Below, in pieces: positions 11,669 to 20,240 of a stretch of DNA of 64,000 nucleotides (position 1 is its first letter; each line of letters begins with the position of its first letter). This DNA comes from Methylobacteriaceae bacterium (GTDB lineage: Bacteria; Pseudomonadota; Alphaproteobacteria; Rhizobiales; Beijerinckiaceae). The DNA is taken from assembly GCA_020638135.1 (NCBI GenBank), contig JACKJE010000017.1, positions 1 through 64,000 on the forward strand. The letters are read 5' to 3'. A program made the position numbers and the translations under genes. Under the pieces are notes generated by a model. That model did no database searches, was not told the DNA's origin, and saw only the letters and a program-made list of their open reading frames with translations.

Positions 11669-12471
11669 CGTTGCGCGCAGCCGACACGGATGATGCGAAG
11701 CAGCAGGCGTCCGATCTGCTCTATGAGGCCTGGATGAGGGGCGAGGTCATCGAGGACCTGCCCTATTCCATCCGCCCGCAATCTCGCGCGGAAGGCTATG
11801 CCGTGCAGGCGCTGCTGGAGAAGCGTTTTTCGACGCCGCTGTGGGGATGGAAAATCGCGGCGACCAGCGTCGCCGGCCAGAAGCACATCGGCGTCGACGG
11901 GCCGCTCGCCGGCCGCATCTTTGCCGAGCGCGTGCTGCAGCCTGGCGCGACCGTGCCGGCAGGCGCCAATCGCATGAAGGTGGCGGAGGTCGAGTTCGCG
12001 TTTCGCATGGCCCGCGATCTCAGCCCCCGCGACAAGGCCTATTCGGTGGACGAAGTTCTCGCCGCCGTCGGCTCGCTGCATGTCGGCATCGAAATCCCTG
12101 ATTCCCGCTACACGGATTTCGTCACCGCCGGCGGGCCGCAGTTGATCGCCGACAATGCCTGTGCGCACTGGTTCGTCTGCGGCCATGCGACGACGGCCGA
12201 CTGGCGGTCGATCGATCTTTCCGCTCACAAAGTGCGCGGCATCGTGGAAGGCCGCTACGAGCGCGACGGAATCGGCTCGAACTGCCTCGGCGATCCGCGT
12301 GTCGCGCTCGCCTGGCTCGCCAATGAACTGTCCGGCATCGGCGTGACGCTTGCGGCCGGGCAGACGGTGACGACGGGCACCTGCGTCATTCCGCTCGAAA
12401 TCGAGCCAGGCGACGTCGTGACCGGCGATCTCGGCGAGATCGGCGTGGTCACGGTCCGTTTTCCGCATTGA
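11665..12471 (+). CDS. 2-keto-4-pentenoate hydratase family protein
   Basis: At 268 residues this belongs to the fumarylacetoacetase-like fold family that includes 2-oxopent-4-enoate hydratase and 4-oxalocrotonate decarboxylase. These enzymes act late in meta-cleavage pathways with a divalent metal. Family features are GWKIAATS near residue 60, the acidic metal-ligand region KVAEVEFAFRMARDL near residue 110, HVGIEIPDSRYTDF near residue 140, and LGDPRVALAWLANELSGIG toward the end. GGAGG-like sequence (TTCGGAGGCGAT) precedes the ATG at 11665, which overlaps the NIPSNAP stop. Hydratase rather than decarboxylase activity is inferred only from family level. Confidence 0.84.
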   Translation: MTLRAADTDDAKQQASDLLYEAWMRGEVIEDLPYSIRPQSRAEGYAVQALLEKRFSTPLWGWKIAATSVAGQKHIGVDGPLAGRIFAERVLQPGATVPAGANRMKVAEVEFAFRMARDLSPRDKAYSVDEVLAAVGSLHVGIEIPDSRYTDFVTAGGPQLIADNACAHWFVCGHATTADWRSIDLSAHKVRGIVEGRYERDGIGSNCLGDPRVALAWLANELSGIGVTLAAGQTVTTGTCVIPLEIEPGDVVTGDLGEIGVVTVRFPH

Positions 12472-12535
12472 GCGCCAGACTGTTGCCTTGCCGCCGATTT
12501 CGGCTAATTTTGCGGCGCAACAAACGGAGCCGTCG

Positions 12536-13576
12536 ATGAAAAGCCCGCGCAAATTCTACGAGCCGCTCGCCATCGGGGCGCCGCAGCCCTATCGCGACCT
12601 GCCCGTGCGCGTGGAGCGCATGATCCATTTCGTGCCGGCGCATCTCGAAAAAGTGCGCGCCAAGGCCGGCGACATGGCCAAGACCGTCGATGTGATCCTC
12701 GGCAATCTCGAGGACGCCATCCCCGCCGACGCCAAGGAAGCGGCGCGCAAGGGCTTCATCGAGATGGGCCAGAAGTTCGATTTCGGCGACACCGGCCTGT
12801 GGACCCGCGTCAATTGCCTGAACTCGCCCTGGGCGCTCGATGACATCTCGGAAATCGTCGCGGCGATCGGCGACAAGCTCGACGTCATCATGCTGCCGAA
12901 AGTCGAGGGGCCCTGGGACATCCATTATCTCGACCAGCTGCTTGCGCAGCTTGAAGCCCGCCACGGCGTCAAGAAACCGATCATGATCCACGCCATCCTC
13001 GAGACGGCGGAAGGCGTGAAGAATGTCGAGCAGATCGCGCTCGCCTCGCCGCGCATGCACGGCATGAGCCTCGGCCCCGCCGATCTCGCGGCCTCGCGCG
13101 CCATGAAGACGACGCGCGTCGGCGGCGGCCACCCGGAATACAAGGTGATTTCGGACCCCGTGGATGGCCAGGCGCGCACGAGCGTGCAGCAGGACCTCTG
13201 GCACTACACGATCGCCAAAATGGTCGACGCCTGCCAGTCCGCGGGCATCAAGAGCTTCTATGGACCGTTCGGCGACATTGCCGACGAGGCGGCCTGCGAG
13301 GTGCAGTTCCGCAACGCCTTCCTGATGGGCTGCGCCGGCGCCTGGTCGCTGCATCCCTCGCAGGTGGCGATCGCCAAGCGCGTGTTCTCGCCGGACGCCA
13401 AGGAAGTCGCGTTCGCCAAGCGCATTCTCGAGGCCATGCCGGACGGCTCGGGCGTCGTGATGATCGACGGCAAGATGCAGGACGACGCGACCTGGAAACA
13501 GGCGAAGGTGATTGTCGATCTGGCGAAGCAGGTCGCCGCGAAGGACGCGGAATACAAGGCGCTCTACGGCTTCTGA
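12536..13576 (+). CDS. HpcH/HpaI-CitE family CoA lyase (malyl-CoA-lyase-like)
   Basis: This TIM-barrel protein of 346 residues belongs to the citrate-lyase beta/malyl-CoA lyase group, which cleaves or forms beta-hydroxyacyl-CoA esters with magnesium. Motifs seen are VDVILGNLEDAIPADAK (acidic residues near position 55), VIMLPKVEG, MIHAILETAEGV with the metal-binding glutamate, MSLGPADLAASRAM, FYGPFGDIADE and WSLHPSQVAIAKRVFSP. It is longer and less exact than classical serine-cycle malyl-CoA lyase, so I do not assign that role. GGAG lies 8 bases before the ATG at 12536. Position after a monooxygenase and hydratase suggests it splits the last CoA intermediate of that pathway. Confidence 0.83.
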   Translation: MKSPRKFYEPLAIGAPQPYRDLPVRVERMIHFVPAHLEKVRAKAGDMAKTVDVILGNLEDAIPADAKEAARKGFIEMGQKFDFGDTGLWTRVNCLNSPWALDDISEIVAAIGDKLDVIMLPKVEGPWDIHYLDQLLAQLEARHGVKKPIMIHAILETAEGVKNVEQIALASPRMHGMSLGPADLAASRAMKTTRVGGGHPEYKVISDPVDGQARTSVQQDLWHYTIAKMVDACQSAGIKSFYGPFGDIADEAACEVQFRNAFLMGCAGAWSLHPSQVAIAKRVFSPDAKEVAFAKRILEAMPDGSGVVMIDGKMQDDATWKQAKVIVDLAKQVAAKDAEYKALYGF

Positions 13577-13670
13577 GCCAAGGACCGCCTATGTCACGGA
13601 ATTGACAAGGTTACACACCAGCACTAGCTCAGAGGCCGGGCGACGGTCCGGGGGGCGAAGGCCTGCGTCT

Positions 13671-14009
13671 ATGACGAGCGAACGGGAACGGATAGCGAAA
13701 TTCGGGATCGGCCAGGTGGTCAAGCACCGCCGCTATCCGTTTCGCGGCGTCATCTACGACGTGGATCCGGTCTTCGGCAACACCGAGGAATGGTGGCTTG
13801 CCATCCCCGAGGAAGTGCGGCCGCGCAAGGACCAGCCGTTCTACCATCTGTTCGCGGAAAACGCCGAGACGGAATATGTCGCTTACGTCTCGGAGCAGAA
13901 CCTGCTCCCCGACAATTCCGGCGAGCCGGTGCGCCACCCGCAGGTCGACGAAATCTTCACGCGCACCGAGGGCGGCGATTATCGGTTGAAGCCCGGCCGC
14001 AGCCACTGA
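13671..14009 (+). CDS. hspQ: Heat shock protein HspQ
   Basis: At 112 residues this has the YccV/hemimethylated-DNA-binding fold of HspQ. The core reads FGIGQVVKHRRYPFRGVIYDVDPVF, EEWWLAIP, QPFYHLFAENAETEYVAYVSEQNLLPD, which is essentially the family consensus. In enterobacteria HspQ acts as a specificity factor for Lon protease; whether that holds in alphaproteobacteria is not shown by sequence. I start at the ATG at 13671, directly before MTSERERIAKFGIG. The next small gene begins at the base after its stop. Confidence 0.9.
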   Translation: MTSERERIAKFGIGQVVKHRRYPFRGVIYDVDPVFGNTEEWWLAIPEEVRPRKDQPFYHLFAENAETEYVAYVSEQNLLPDNSGEPVRHPQVDEIFTRTEGGDYRLKPGRSH

Positions 14010-14234
14010 ATGAGCAAGGCGCTCATCGTCATAGCGCTGGGGCTTCTGCTCGTCGGCGCGCCGGTCTTTGCGCTACGGCCGGTGTGCCAGCCCCTGTCGG
14101 ACGAAGACCTGAAATCGTTCAACACGCCGATCGAGCTGCGGACTGACAGGGATTTCTGGGTCAAAATCTTCCAGAAGCGCGGCGACCGCTGGTTCCACTG
14201 CAAGACGTGGATTTCGCGCCAGTTCTTCTTCTGA
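14010..14234 (+). CDS. Small exported protein, unrecognised
   Basis: This 74-residue protein has a clear signal-type N-terminus (MSKALIVIALGLLLVGAPVFA). A short mature part contains PVCQPLSDEDLKSF and two further residues of note, a cysteine in WFHCKTW and an aromatic end RQFFF. It starts at the very next base after the hspQ stop, so it is translated from the same message. I do not recognise a family. The two cysteines could form one disulfide in the periplasm. Confidence 0.6.
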   Translation: MSKALIVIALGLLLVGAPVFALRPVCQPLSDEDLKSFNTPIELRTDRDFWVKIFQKRGDRWFHCKTWISRQFFF

Positions 14235-14247
14235 CGCCCAAAAGAAA

Positions 14248-14271
14248 AAGGCGCGGGCCTGCCCGCGCCTT
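14248..14271 (-). terminator. Rho-independent terminator for the IalB gene
   Basis: AAGGCGCGGGC at 14248-14258 pairs perfectly with GCCCGCGCCTT at 14261-14271. Read on the minus strand the stem is followed by CTTTTTCTTTT, a good uridine tract. It lies between the convergent small exported gene and the IalB gene and can also stop plus-strand transcripts. Confidence 0.8.
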
Positions 14272-14292
14272 GTCCGTGTCTGAAGCCGGAGG

Positions 14293-15030
14293 TTACTGCT
14301 TCGGCGCCGCCGGAGCCGGAGCGGGGGCCGGTGCCGCCGCGCCCTTCTGCGCTTCGAGCTTCTTGCGCTCTTCCTCGGCCTTCTTCTGGAGCTGTTCCTG
14401 CAGCTTCTTCTGCTGCTCTTCCAGAACCTTGGGGTCGATCGCCGGACCGTCGAAGGCCTTGCCGAACCCGTCGAGCGGCACGTTGAAGGCGACTTCGGCG
14501 CCGACGCCGTTGCGCACCTGCACGTGCAGGGCCGTGCCCTTCTTCATCGCGTCGACGGTGGCCTGCTTGACCTTGGATTCGGCGAAGCAGCCGTTCGGGA
14601 AGCAGATTTCGTAGGAGCCTTCCATGGTCGCGCCCTTGTCGACCGTGAAGCGGAAGCCCGGACGCAGCATCAGGCCGATCGGCATGAGGAAGCGAACGAT
14701 CTTGCTCTCCTCGCCCTTCACATCATAGACGGCGACCGCGAGCACCGGCGGCTGGTCGGCCTGGGTGCCGAAATCGCGGGTGGTGTAGCAGACTTCCTTG
14801 TTGGCGGACTGGTCCTTGCCGCAGACCTTGGTCCAGTCGGACTGCGCCGACTTCAGATCGACGACCATCGGGCCCTGCTGCGGCTGGCCGGCCGGCGCGG
14901 CCTGCGCAGGCGCGGCCGGCTTGTGCGCCGGCTTCGCGCCGGATTTCTGCGCCTGGGCGAGCGTGCCCCCGGCGAGAACGATCGCCCCGGCGACGGCGGC
15001 CGCGCCGAACAGCTTCGTTATGGACGGCAT
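14293..15030 (-). CDS. IalB family (invasion associated locus B) exported protein
   Basis: This 245-residue protein has a signal peptide (GAAAVAGAIVLAGGTLAQAQ), a proline/alanine-rich linker to about residue 55, and an IalB domain from about 60 to 195 (DWTKVCGKD, EVCYTTRDFG, IGLMLRPGFRFTVDKG, YEICFPNGCFAESKV). The C-terminal 50 residues form a charged coiled-coil-like stretch (EEQQKKLQEQLQKKAEEERKK) and an alanine/proline tail. IalB-like proteins are common in Hyphomicrobiales and mostly of unknown function; the name comes from Bartonella. Paired cysteines in the domain suggest disulfides in the periplasm. GGAAG precedes the ATG at 15030. Confidence 0.85.
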   Translation of the reverse strand: MPSITKLFGAAAVAGAIVLAGGTLAQAQKSGAKPAHKPAAPAQAAPAGQPQQGPMVVDLKSAQSDWTKVCGKDQSANKEVCYTTRDFGTQADQPPVLAVAVYDVKGEESKIVRFLMPIGLMLRPGFRFTVDKGATMEGSYEICFPNGCFAESKVKQATVDAMKKGTALHVQVRNGVGAEVAFNVPLDGFGKAFDGPAIDPKVLEEQQKKLQEQLQKKAEEERKKLEAQKGAAAPAPAPAPAAPKQ

Positions 15031-15274
15031 GAAACTTCCCTTTCGATGAATTCCGTTCGGGCGCGGCGCTCTTGAGACATCAAGCGCGAGGAGCCCCGGT
15101 CAGACGCGGGCCCGGCCCGCTTTCCCCGCTTCGAAGCGCCCCCGCGCTCATCACCCTCGATTGCGGCGACATAGTGACGGCGCCCTCATACTCGTTTTGC
15201 CGCGGCAACGCCAGCGCCTATTCGCGCCCCGCGCCCGCCCTGACGCCGCCGCGCGGCTCGCCTAGACTGCGTTC
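15031..15274. promoter_or_regulatory. Divergent intergenic region, IalB gene / solute-binding protein gene
   Basis: These 244 bases separate two divergent genes and must carry both promoters. I see no convincing operator, repeat or RNA structure in them. Confidence 0.3.
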
Positions 15275-17125
15275 ATGACGACTCAGACGATTCGGCCGGG
15301 TCTGCGCCTCACGCGGCGAACCGCGATCGGGACGCTGGCGGCTGCGCCCACGCTGCTCGCGCGTACCGCGCGCGGGCAGGCGCAGGGCCGGATTTCGCAC
15401 GGGATCGCCATGCACGGCGCGCCCGCGTTGCCGGCCGATTTCGCCCACCTGCCCTACGCCAATCCCGATGCGCCCAAGGGCGGGCGTCTGTCGATCGCCT
15501 TCCAGGGCACGTTCGACGGGCTCAATCCGTTCAATCTGCGCGCCGGGTCGGCGGCGCAGGGCCTGTCCGGCAATGTCTTCCAGACACTGATGGCGCGCTC
15601 GCTCGACGAGCCATTCACGCTCTACGGGCTGATCGCGCAGACGATCGAGACGGACGACGCGCGCAGCCATGTCGTGTTCAGGCTGGACCGTCGTGCGAAA
15701 TTCTCGGACGGAACGCCGATCACCGCCGGCGACATTCTCTTCACCTTCGACCTCCTGAAGACGCGCGGACGGCCGCAGCAGCGCATCGCCTATGGCCTCG
15801 TGCGGTCGATCGTCGCGGTCGACGACTGGACGGTGCGCTACGACCTGACCGGCGCCAATGACCGGGAATTGCCGCTGACGCTCGCCCTGATGCCGGTCTT
15901 GCCGAAGGACAAGACCAACGTCGAGCGCTTCTCCGATTCCTCGCTGGAAATTCCCGTCGCCTCCGGACCTTATCGGATCGCGGCGATCAAGCCCGGCGAA
16001 GAGCTGACGCTGAAGCGCAATCCCGACTATTGGGGCCGCGATCTGCCGATCAGTCGCGGGCTCTACAATTTCGACGAGATCGTCATCAGCTATTATCGCG
16101 ACGCCAATTCCATGTTCGAGAGCTTCAAGGCCGGGCTGATCGACTATCGCTACGAAGGCAATCCGACGCGCTGGAAGACCGGCTACGACTTTCCCGCCGT
16201 GCGCGACGGCCGGGTGAAGAAGGAGGAGCTGCGCGTCGGCACGCCGCGCGGCATGGAAGGCTTCGCCTTCAACACGCGACGTCCCCTGTTCAAGGACGTG
16301 CGCGTGCGCGAGGCGCTCGCGATCATGTTCGATTTCGAATGGATCAATCACAATCTGTTCGACGATCTCTACACGCGCACGATCAGCTTTTTCGACAATT
16401 CCGATCTCTCCTCGAGCGGGAAGCCGGCGAGCGCGGACGAACGCGCGCTGCTCGCGCCTTATGCGGGCGTGGTGCGCGCCGACATTCTGGAAGGCCGCTG
16501 GCGCCCCTATGTCGCGGACGGATCGGGACGCGACCGCAAGCAGGCGCGCGCGGCGCTCGACCTGATGACGCAGGCCGGCTGGAAGCTGAAGCGCGGCGAA
16601 CTCGAAAAGGACGACGAAGGTTTCGAATTCGAGATCATGGTCGTCGACCGCAACCAGGAGCGACTCGCGCTCAATTATGCCTCTTCACTCAAGCGCATCG
16701 GCGTCACCGCGCGCGTGCGCACCGTCGACGAGGTGCAGTATCAGCGCCGGCGGCAACGTTTCGACTTCGACATGATGCTCGGCACCTGGGTCGCCTCGGC
16801 CTCGCCCGGCAACGAGCAGCGGATGCGCTGGGGCTCGGCGAGCGCGTCGCAGGAGGCTTCGTTCAATCTCGCGGGCGCGTCGTCGCCGGCGATCGACGCG
16901 CTTATCGCGGCCATGCTGGCGGCGCAGACGCGCGAGGAATTCGTCACCGCCGTGCGCGCCTATGATCGCGTGCTGCTGTCGGGCTTCTATATCGTGCCGC
17001 TGTTCCACACGATCTATCAATGGGACGCGCACTGGACGAAAATCACGCGGCCGCAGGCGCTGCCGCATTGGGCCGCGCCGCTGTTTGCGGCGACGCTCGA
17101 CACCTGGTGGAGCGCAACGCCATGA
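15275..17125 (+). CDS. ABC transporter substrate-binding protein, family 5 (peptide/YejA-like)
   Basis: At 616 residues this has the length and order of family 5 solute-binding proteins (oligopeptide, microcin C/YejA type). A twin-arginine-like signal (LTRRTAIGTLAAAPTLLARTA) suggests folded export. The mature part shows LPYANPDAPKGGRLSIAFQGTFDGLNPF, FRLDRRAKFSDGTPITAGDILFTFDLL, SGPYRIAAIKPGEELTLKRNPDYWGRDLP and FKDVRVREALAIMFDFEWIN, which are characteristic. No permease or ATPase gene follows, so it is separated from its transporter. Its TGA overlaps the ATG of the following AMP-binding-like gene, so the two are coupled. Confidence 0.88.
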   Translation: MTTQTIRPGLRLTRRTAIGTLAAAPTLLARTARGQAQGRISHGIAMHGAPALPADFAHLPYANPDAPKGGRLSIAFQGTFDGLNPFNLRAGSAAQGLSGNVFQTLMARSLDEPFTLYGLIAQTIETDDARSHVVFRLDRRAKFSDGTPITAGDILFTFDLLKTRGRPQQRIAYGLVRSIVAVDDWTVRYDLTGANDRELPLTLALMPVLPKDKTNVERFSDSSLEIPVASGPYRIAAIKPGEELTLKRNPDYWGRDLPISRGLYNFDEIVISYYRDANSMFESFKAGLIDYRYEGNPTRWKTGYDFPAVRDGRVKKEELRVGTPRGMEGFAFNTRRPLFKDVRVREALAIMFDFEWINHNLFDDLYTRTISFFDNSDLSSSGKPASADERALLAPYAGVVRADILEGRWRPYVADGSGRDRKQARAALDLMTQAGWKLKRGELEKDDEGFEFEIMVVDRNQERLALNYASSLKRIGVTARVRTVDEVQYQRRRQRFDFDMMLGTWVASASPGNEQRMRWGSASASQEASFNLAGASSPAIDALIAAMLAAQTREEFVTAVRAYDRVLLSGFYIVPLFHTIYQWDAHWTKITRPQALPHWAAPLFAATLDTWWSATP

Positions 17126-18150
17126 CAGCAGCGCCCGACGCTCTAGCGCACAATACGGATCATCCGCTCGCCGCTTTCGGGCTCGATACGGTGGCGCGCG
17201 GCGCTGCGCGGTTGCGCGCCGAGCGACTCGCGATGGCGGAAGCCGGGCCCGGCGCCGAATGCCATCCCGTCGCCTATGGCGAATTCGACCGACTGGCGCT
17301 CGCCTTTAGCGCCCATGCGCGCGCCTGCGGGCTCCTGCCCGGCGAACGCGTGCTGATCGTCGGCGCGGCGCGCACCGGAGTGGCGGTCGCGATCCTCGGC
17401 GCGATCGGCGCGGGACTCGAACCCGTGATCGCGCCCGCGCATCTGACGCCCGCCGCGCTCGCCTTCCTCGCGCAATCGACCGGCGCGGTCGCGGTGATCG
17501 GCCCGACGCGCTACGGCGCGTTCGACGCCGAGCAGGCCATGCTGGAGATCGCGGCCACAGCGCCGGGCGTGCGGCTGCTCGGCTCGCTCGGGCCCGGCGC
17601 GAGCGACGGCGCCGTCGATTTTTCGCCGGCGGGATTGCGCGACCCCGTCGACGCGAACGCGCTTTCAATCAAGACGACGACGCCGGCGCGTATCGGCCTG
17701 GTCCTGGCGCCCGAACAGAAGGCGCCGCGCGTCGTCTTCGTCTCGCAATCGGAGATCGTCGCCATCGCGCTCGATTTCGCCTCGCGGTTGCGCCTCAACG
17801 GGGAGCGGCCGATCCTGTCGACGCTCTCGCCGGCGAGCCTCGCGGGGCTGGCGACCGGGCCGGTCGCGGCTTTGCTCGTCGGCGCGCCGCTCACATGGTT
17901 CGGACCGTTCGAGGCGCAGAGCTTCATCGACACGCTGGACAAGGCCGGCCCCTGTCATCTGATCGCGCCGGAGGCGATCGCCGCCGATCTCGCCGCGGCC
18001 GGCCTGATCGCGCCGGGCCGCCTGGAGAGCCTGTCGCTGGCGACGCGCGACCCCGCCGCGGCGGCGCCCCCGATCGGCGCCTCCTGCCCCGTCGCCCTGC
18101 TGGCGAGCGACAGCGACGGCCGCATGACGATTTCGCTGTCCGGCGCTTGA
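17122..18150 (+). CDS. AMP-binding-like protein, N-terminal lobe only
   Basis: The 342-residue protein resembles the first part of acyl-CoA/AMP ligases: AYGEFDRLALAFSAHARACGLLPGERVLIVGA, then GAGLEPVIAPAHLTPAALAFLAQSTGAVAVIG, and later ILSTLSPASLAGLATGPVAALLVGAPLTWF. The glycine/serine/threonine-rich ATP loop, the YGxTE motif and the C-terminal lobe are absent or unrecognisable, so adenylating activity is doubtful. The gene overlaps the solute-binding protein stop (ATGA at 17122). It may be a scaffold, a sensor or a degenerating ligase. There is no frameshift, and codon use matches the neighbours. Confidence 0.7.
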   Translation: MTAAPDALAHNTDHPLAAFGLDTVARGAARLRAERLAMAEAGPGAECHPVAYGEFDRLALAFSAHARACGLLPGERVLIVGAARTGVAVAILGAIGAGLEPVIAPAHLTPAALAFLAQSTGAVAVIGPTRYGAFDAEQAMLEIAATAPGVRLLGSLGPGASDGAVDFSPAGLRDPVDANALSIKTTTPARIGLVLAPEQKAPRVVFVSQSEIVAIALDFASRLRLNGERPILSTLSPASLAGLATGPVAALLVGAPLTWFGPFEAQSFIDTLDKAGPCHLIAPEAIAADLAAAGLIAPGRLESLSLATRDPAAAAPPIGASCPVALLASDSDGRMTISLSGA

Positions 18151-18212
18151 AACGGCGGGTCCCGCGCCACATCCTTGTTGCTGACCGGCGCGTCGCCGGC
18201 GCGAGGAACGCC

Positions 18213-18878
18213 ATGACAGACCCAAGCCAGCGCCGCAGCATCGCCATCGACGTGGTTTCCGACGCGGTCTGTCCGTGGTGCTACATCGGCAAGCGCAACC
18301 TCGAAGCCGCGCTCGCCGATCTGCCTGAACTCGATGTTGAAGTGCGCTGGCGGCCCTTCCAGCTCGATGCGACGATCCCGCCGGAAGGGATCGACCGCAA
18401 AGCCTATCTGGAACGCAAGTTCGGCGCGCGCGTCGGGGAAATCTACAATCGGGTCAAAGATGCGGGCGCAGGCGCCGGCATTCCCTTCGCCTTCGAGGAT
18501 ATCGAACGCTCGCCCAATACGCTCGACGCGCATCGGCTGATCCGCTGGGCGGCCTCGGCCGGCGCGCAGGATGCGATGGTCGAGCGGCTGTTCCGCGATT
18601 TCTTCATCGACGGCAAGGATATCGGCGACCATGCCGTGCTGATCGAGGCCGCGCGCGCCTGCGGCATGGACTCCGGCCTCGTCGCCGACCTGCTCGCCGG
18701 CGACGCAGACAAGGACAATGTGCGCGAGGAGATAGCCTCGGCGCAACATATCGGGGTGACAGGCGTGCCCTTCTTCATCCTCGACGGCAAGTTCGGCCTG
18801 CCGGGCGCGCAACCGCCGGACGTGCTCAAGCGCGCGATCGGCAAGGCGCTGGAGAAGGGCGGCGAGCCGCGTTCTTAA
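18213..18878 (+). CDS. DsbA family oxidoreductase (FrnE-like)
   Basis: At 221 residues this has the DSBA-like thioredoxin fold typical of FrnE and 2-hydroxychromene-2-carboxylate isomerase relatives. The active site DAVCPWCYIGKRNLEAAL near residue 20 gives CPWC. The cis-proline loop appears as ITGVP-type GVTGVPFFILDGKFGLPGAQ near residue 185. No signal peptide is present, so it is cytoplasmic, fitting the FrnE group. GAGGA precedes the ATG at 18213. It is convergent with the GT87 gene, and their stop codons overlap. Confidence 0.86.
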   Translation: MTDPSQRRSIAIDVVSDAVCPWCYIGKRNLEAALADLPELDVEVRWRPFQLDATIPPEGIDRKAYLERKFGARVGEIYNRVKDAGAGAGIPFAFEDIERSPNTLDAHRLIRWAASAGAQDAMVERLFRDFFIDGKDIGDHAVLIEAARACGMDSGLVADLLAGDADKDNVREEIASAQHIGVTGVPFFILDGKFGLPGAQPPDVLKRAIGKALEKGGEPRS

Positions 18879-20101
18879 GCGAAGGCGGGTTTCGCGCCGC
18901 CGGCTTCGGGCTGAACCGACGTCGTCGCCGCGCGGCGCACGATGCACCAGAACAGCAGGCCGAGCGCGAGCGGCGCGAGCGGTACGCCGATCGCGAAAGC
19001 AAGCACGCGCGAAAACGCAGGCAGCGCGAAGACGAAGACGAGGATCGATTTCTCCCACGGCAGGAAGCCGGACTTCACGCCCTGAGCGGTCGCCCAGGCG
19101 AGCGGGATCGCGAGCAGCGCGAGATCGTAGTCGAGGAAGTACGGGCTCGTCAGGGCAGCCGCCGTCGCAACCAGCGCGCCGATGGCTTCGCCGGACAGCG
19201 ACTTGCGGGCGACGAAAAGCAGAATGCCGATGACAGGCAGCGCGACTGCGGCCTGCACGACATAGGCGAGGTCCGCGCCGCCCCCGAGCAGACGCACCGC
19301 GCCGAAGACGCTCTGCAATTTCTCGACATCCATCAACTTGTCGTCGAGCACGGCCTTGGCGGCCGGCGCCGAGGCGAGAAAGGCCTTCCAGGAGTCGAGG
19401 CCGAAGACGCCGAGCGACAGTAGGGCGAGCGCGCAGGCCGTGACCGCCGCCGCGGCGAAGGCGCGCCAGCGGCCGGCGACCATCAACGCCAGCGGCGCGA
19501 CGACCGCCAGATGCGGCTTGAAGGCGAGCAGGCCGAGCAGCACGCCGGCGACGATCGGCCGCCGGTCGAGATAGAGCGCGGCGGCGCCGAGAATGGCGGT
19601 CGTCAGCAGCGCATTCTGTCCATGGCCGACCGTGACGAAGACGGCGGGATAGGCAAGGACCGGCGCAAGGCCGATTGCGCCCTCGCCGATGCGCCTGATG
19701 ACAGCCTGATAGGCGTAGCCGGTCACCGCGATCCAGATGGCGAGCGCCGTCAGATAGGGCAGCGCCGCGAGCGGATAGCAGATGAGCAGATAGATCGGCG
19801 GATAGAAGAACGGATAGAAGCCGGTCTGGGGCCCAAACTCCTGTTTCTGAACCGCATATTGGCGCGCCATGTCGTAGGCGGCGGCCGGTTCGCCCATCAG
19901 CGCCAGTTTCGAGGCGGACCAGAAATTGGAGAAATCCGTGCCTATCGGCTCGCCGCGGCTGTCGACCACGCCATTGGCCGTCAGGACAAGGCCGAGCAAC
20001 GCCAGCAGGACGATCGCGGCGATGATTCGCGGATAGGCGCGCGCCCGCGCGGCGTCCAGCCAGTCGGCCTCGCGAATGCGAATGAGAAAGTTCGACGTCA
20101 C
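18875..20101 (-). CDS. GT87 (DUF2029) membrane glycosyltransferase
   Basis: This polytopic protein of about 408 residues belongs to the GT87/DUF2029 family, polyprenyl-phosphate-mannose-dependent sugar transferases. It shows the early loop ANGVVDSRGEPIGTDFSNFWSASKLAL, with the acidic DFSNFW motif expected of GT-C enzymes, then YPFFYPPIYLLICYPLAALPYL, VTVGHGQNALL, LLGLLAFKPHLAVVAPLAL and LTSPYFLDYDLALLAIPLAW. I choose the GTG at 20101 (VTSNFLIRIREADW), because GGAGGG sits just upstream; the ATG at 20134 adds 11 residues. The acceptor is unknown. Confidence 0.82.
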   Translation of the reverse strand: MTSNFLIRIREADWLDAARARAYPRIIAAIVLLALLGLVLTANGVVDSRGEPIGTDFSNFWSASKLALMGEPAAAYDMARQYAVQKQEFGPQTGFYPFFYPPIYLLICYPLAALPYLTALAIWIAVTGYAYQAVIRRIGEGAIGLAPVLAYPAVFVTVGHGQNALLTTAILGAAALYLDRRPIVAGVLLGLLAFKPHLAVVAPLALMVAGRWRAFAAAAVTACALALLSLGVFGLDSWKAFLASAPAAKAVLDDKLMDVEKLQSVFGAVRLLGGGADLAYVVQAAVALPVIGILLFVARKSLSGEAIGALVATAAALTSPYFLDYDLALLAIPLAWATAQGVKSGFLPWEKSILVFVFALPAFSRVLAFAIGVPLAPLALGLLFWCIVRRAATTSVQPEAGGAKPAFA

Positions 20102-20193
20102 GCAACCCTCCAGAATCGCCCGATGTTCCGGCATTCGGATGAATTGCCCGTAAATCGGGCTCGACGCCGCTTGAATTTGGCCTCATAAAGCCC

Positions 20194-20210
20194 ATGTTGC
20201 AGTGCACAAT
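20194..20210. promoter_or_regulatory. Possible PhaR/phasin-type operator before the patatin gene
   Basis: ATGTTGCAGTGCACAAT lies 30 bases before the patatin start. TGTTGCAGTGCACAA resembles TGC-rich elements remembered from phasin promoters of alphaproteobacteria, which are bound by the polyhydroxybutyrate regulator. Only one copy is present, so this is a suggestion. Confidence 0.35.
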
Positions 20211-20240
20211 AATTTTCGGCTTTGAATTGAAGGGGATTTC

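Noticed and set aside
12536..13576. Serine-cycle malyl-CoA lyase as evidence for methylotrophy
   Set aside because: Sequence differs from the serine-cycle type and no other serine-cycle gene is nearby.
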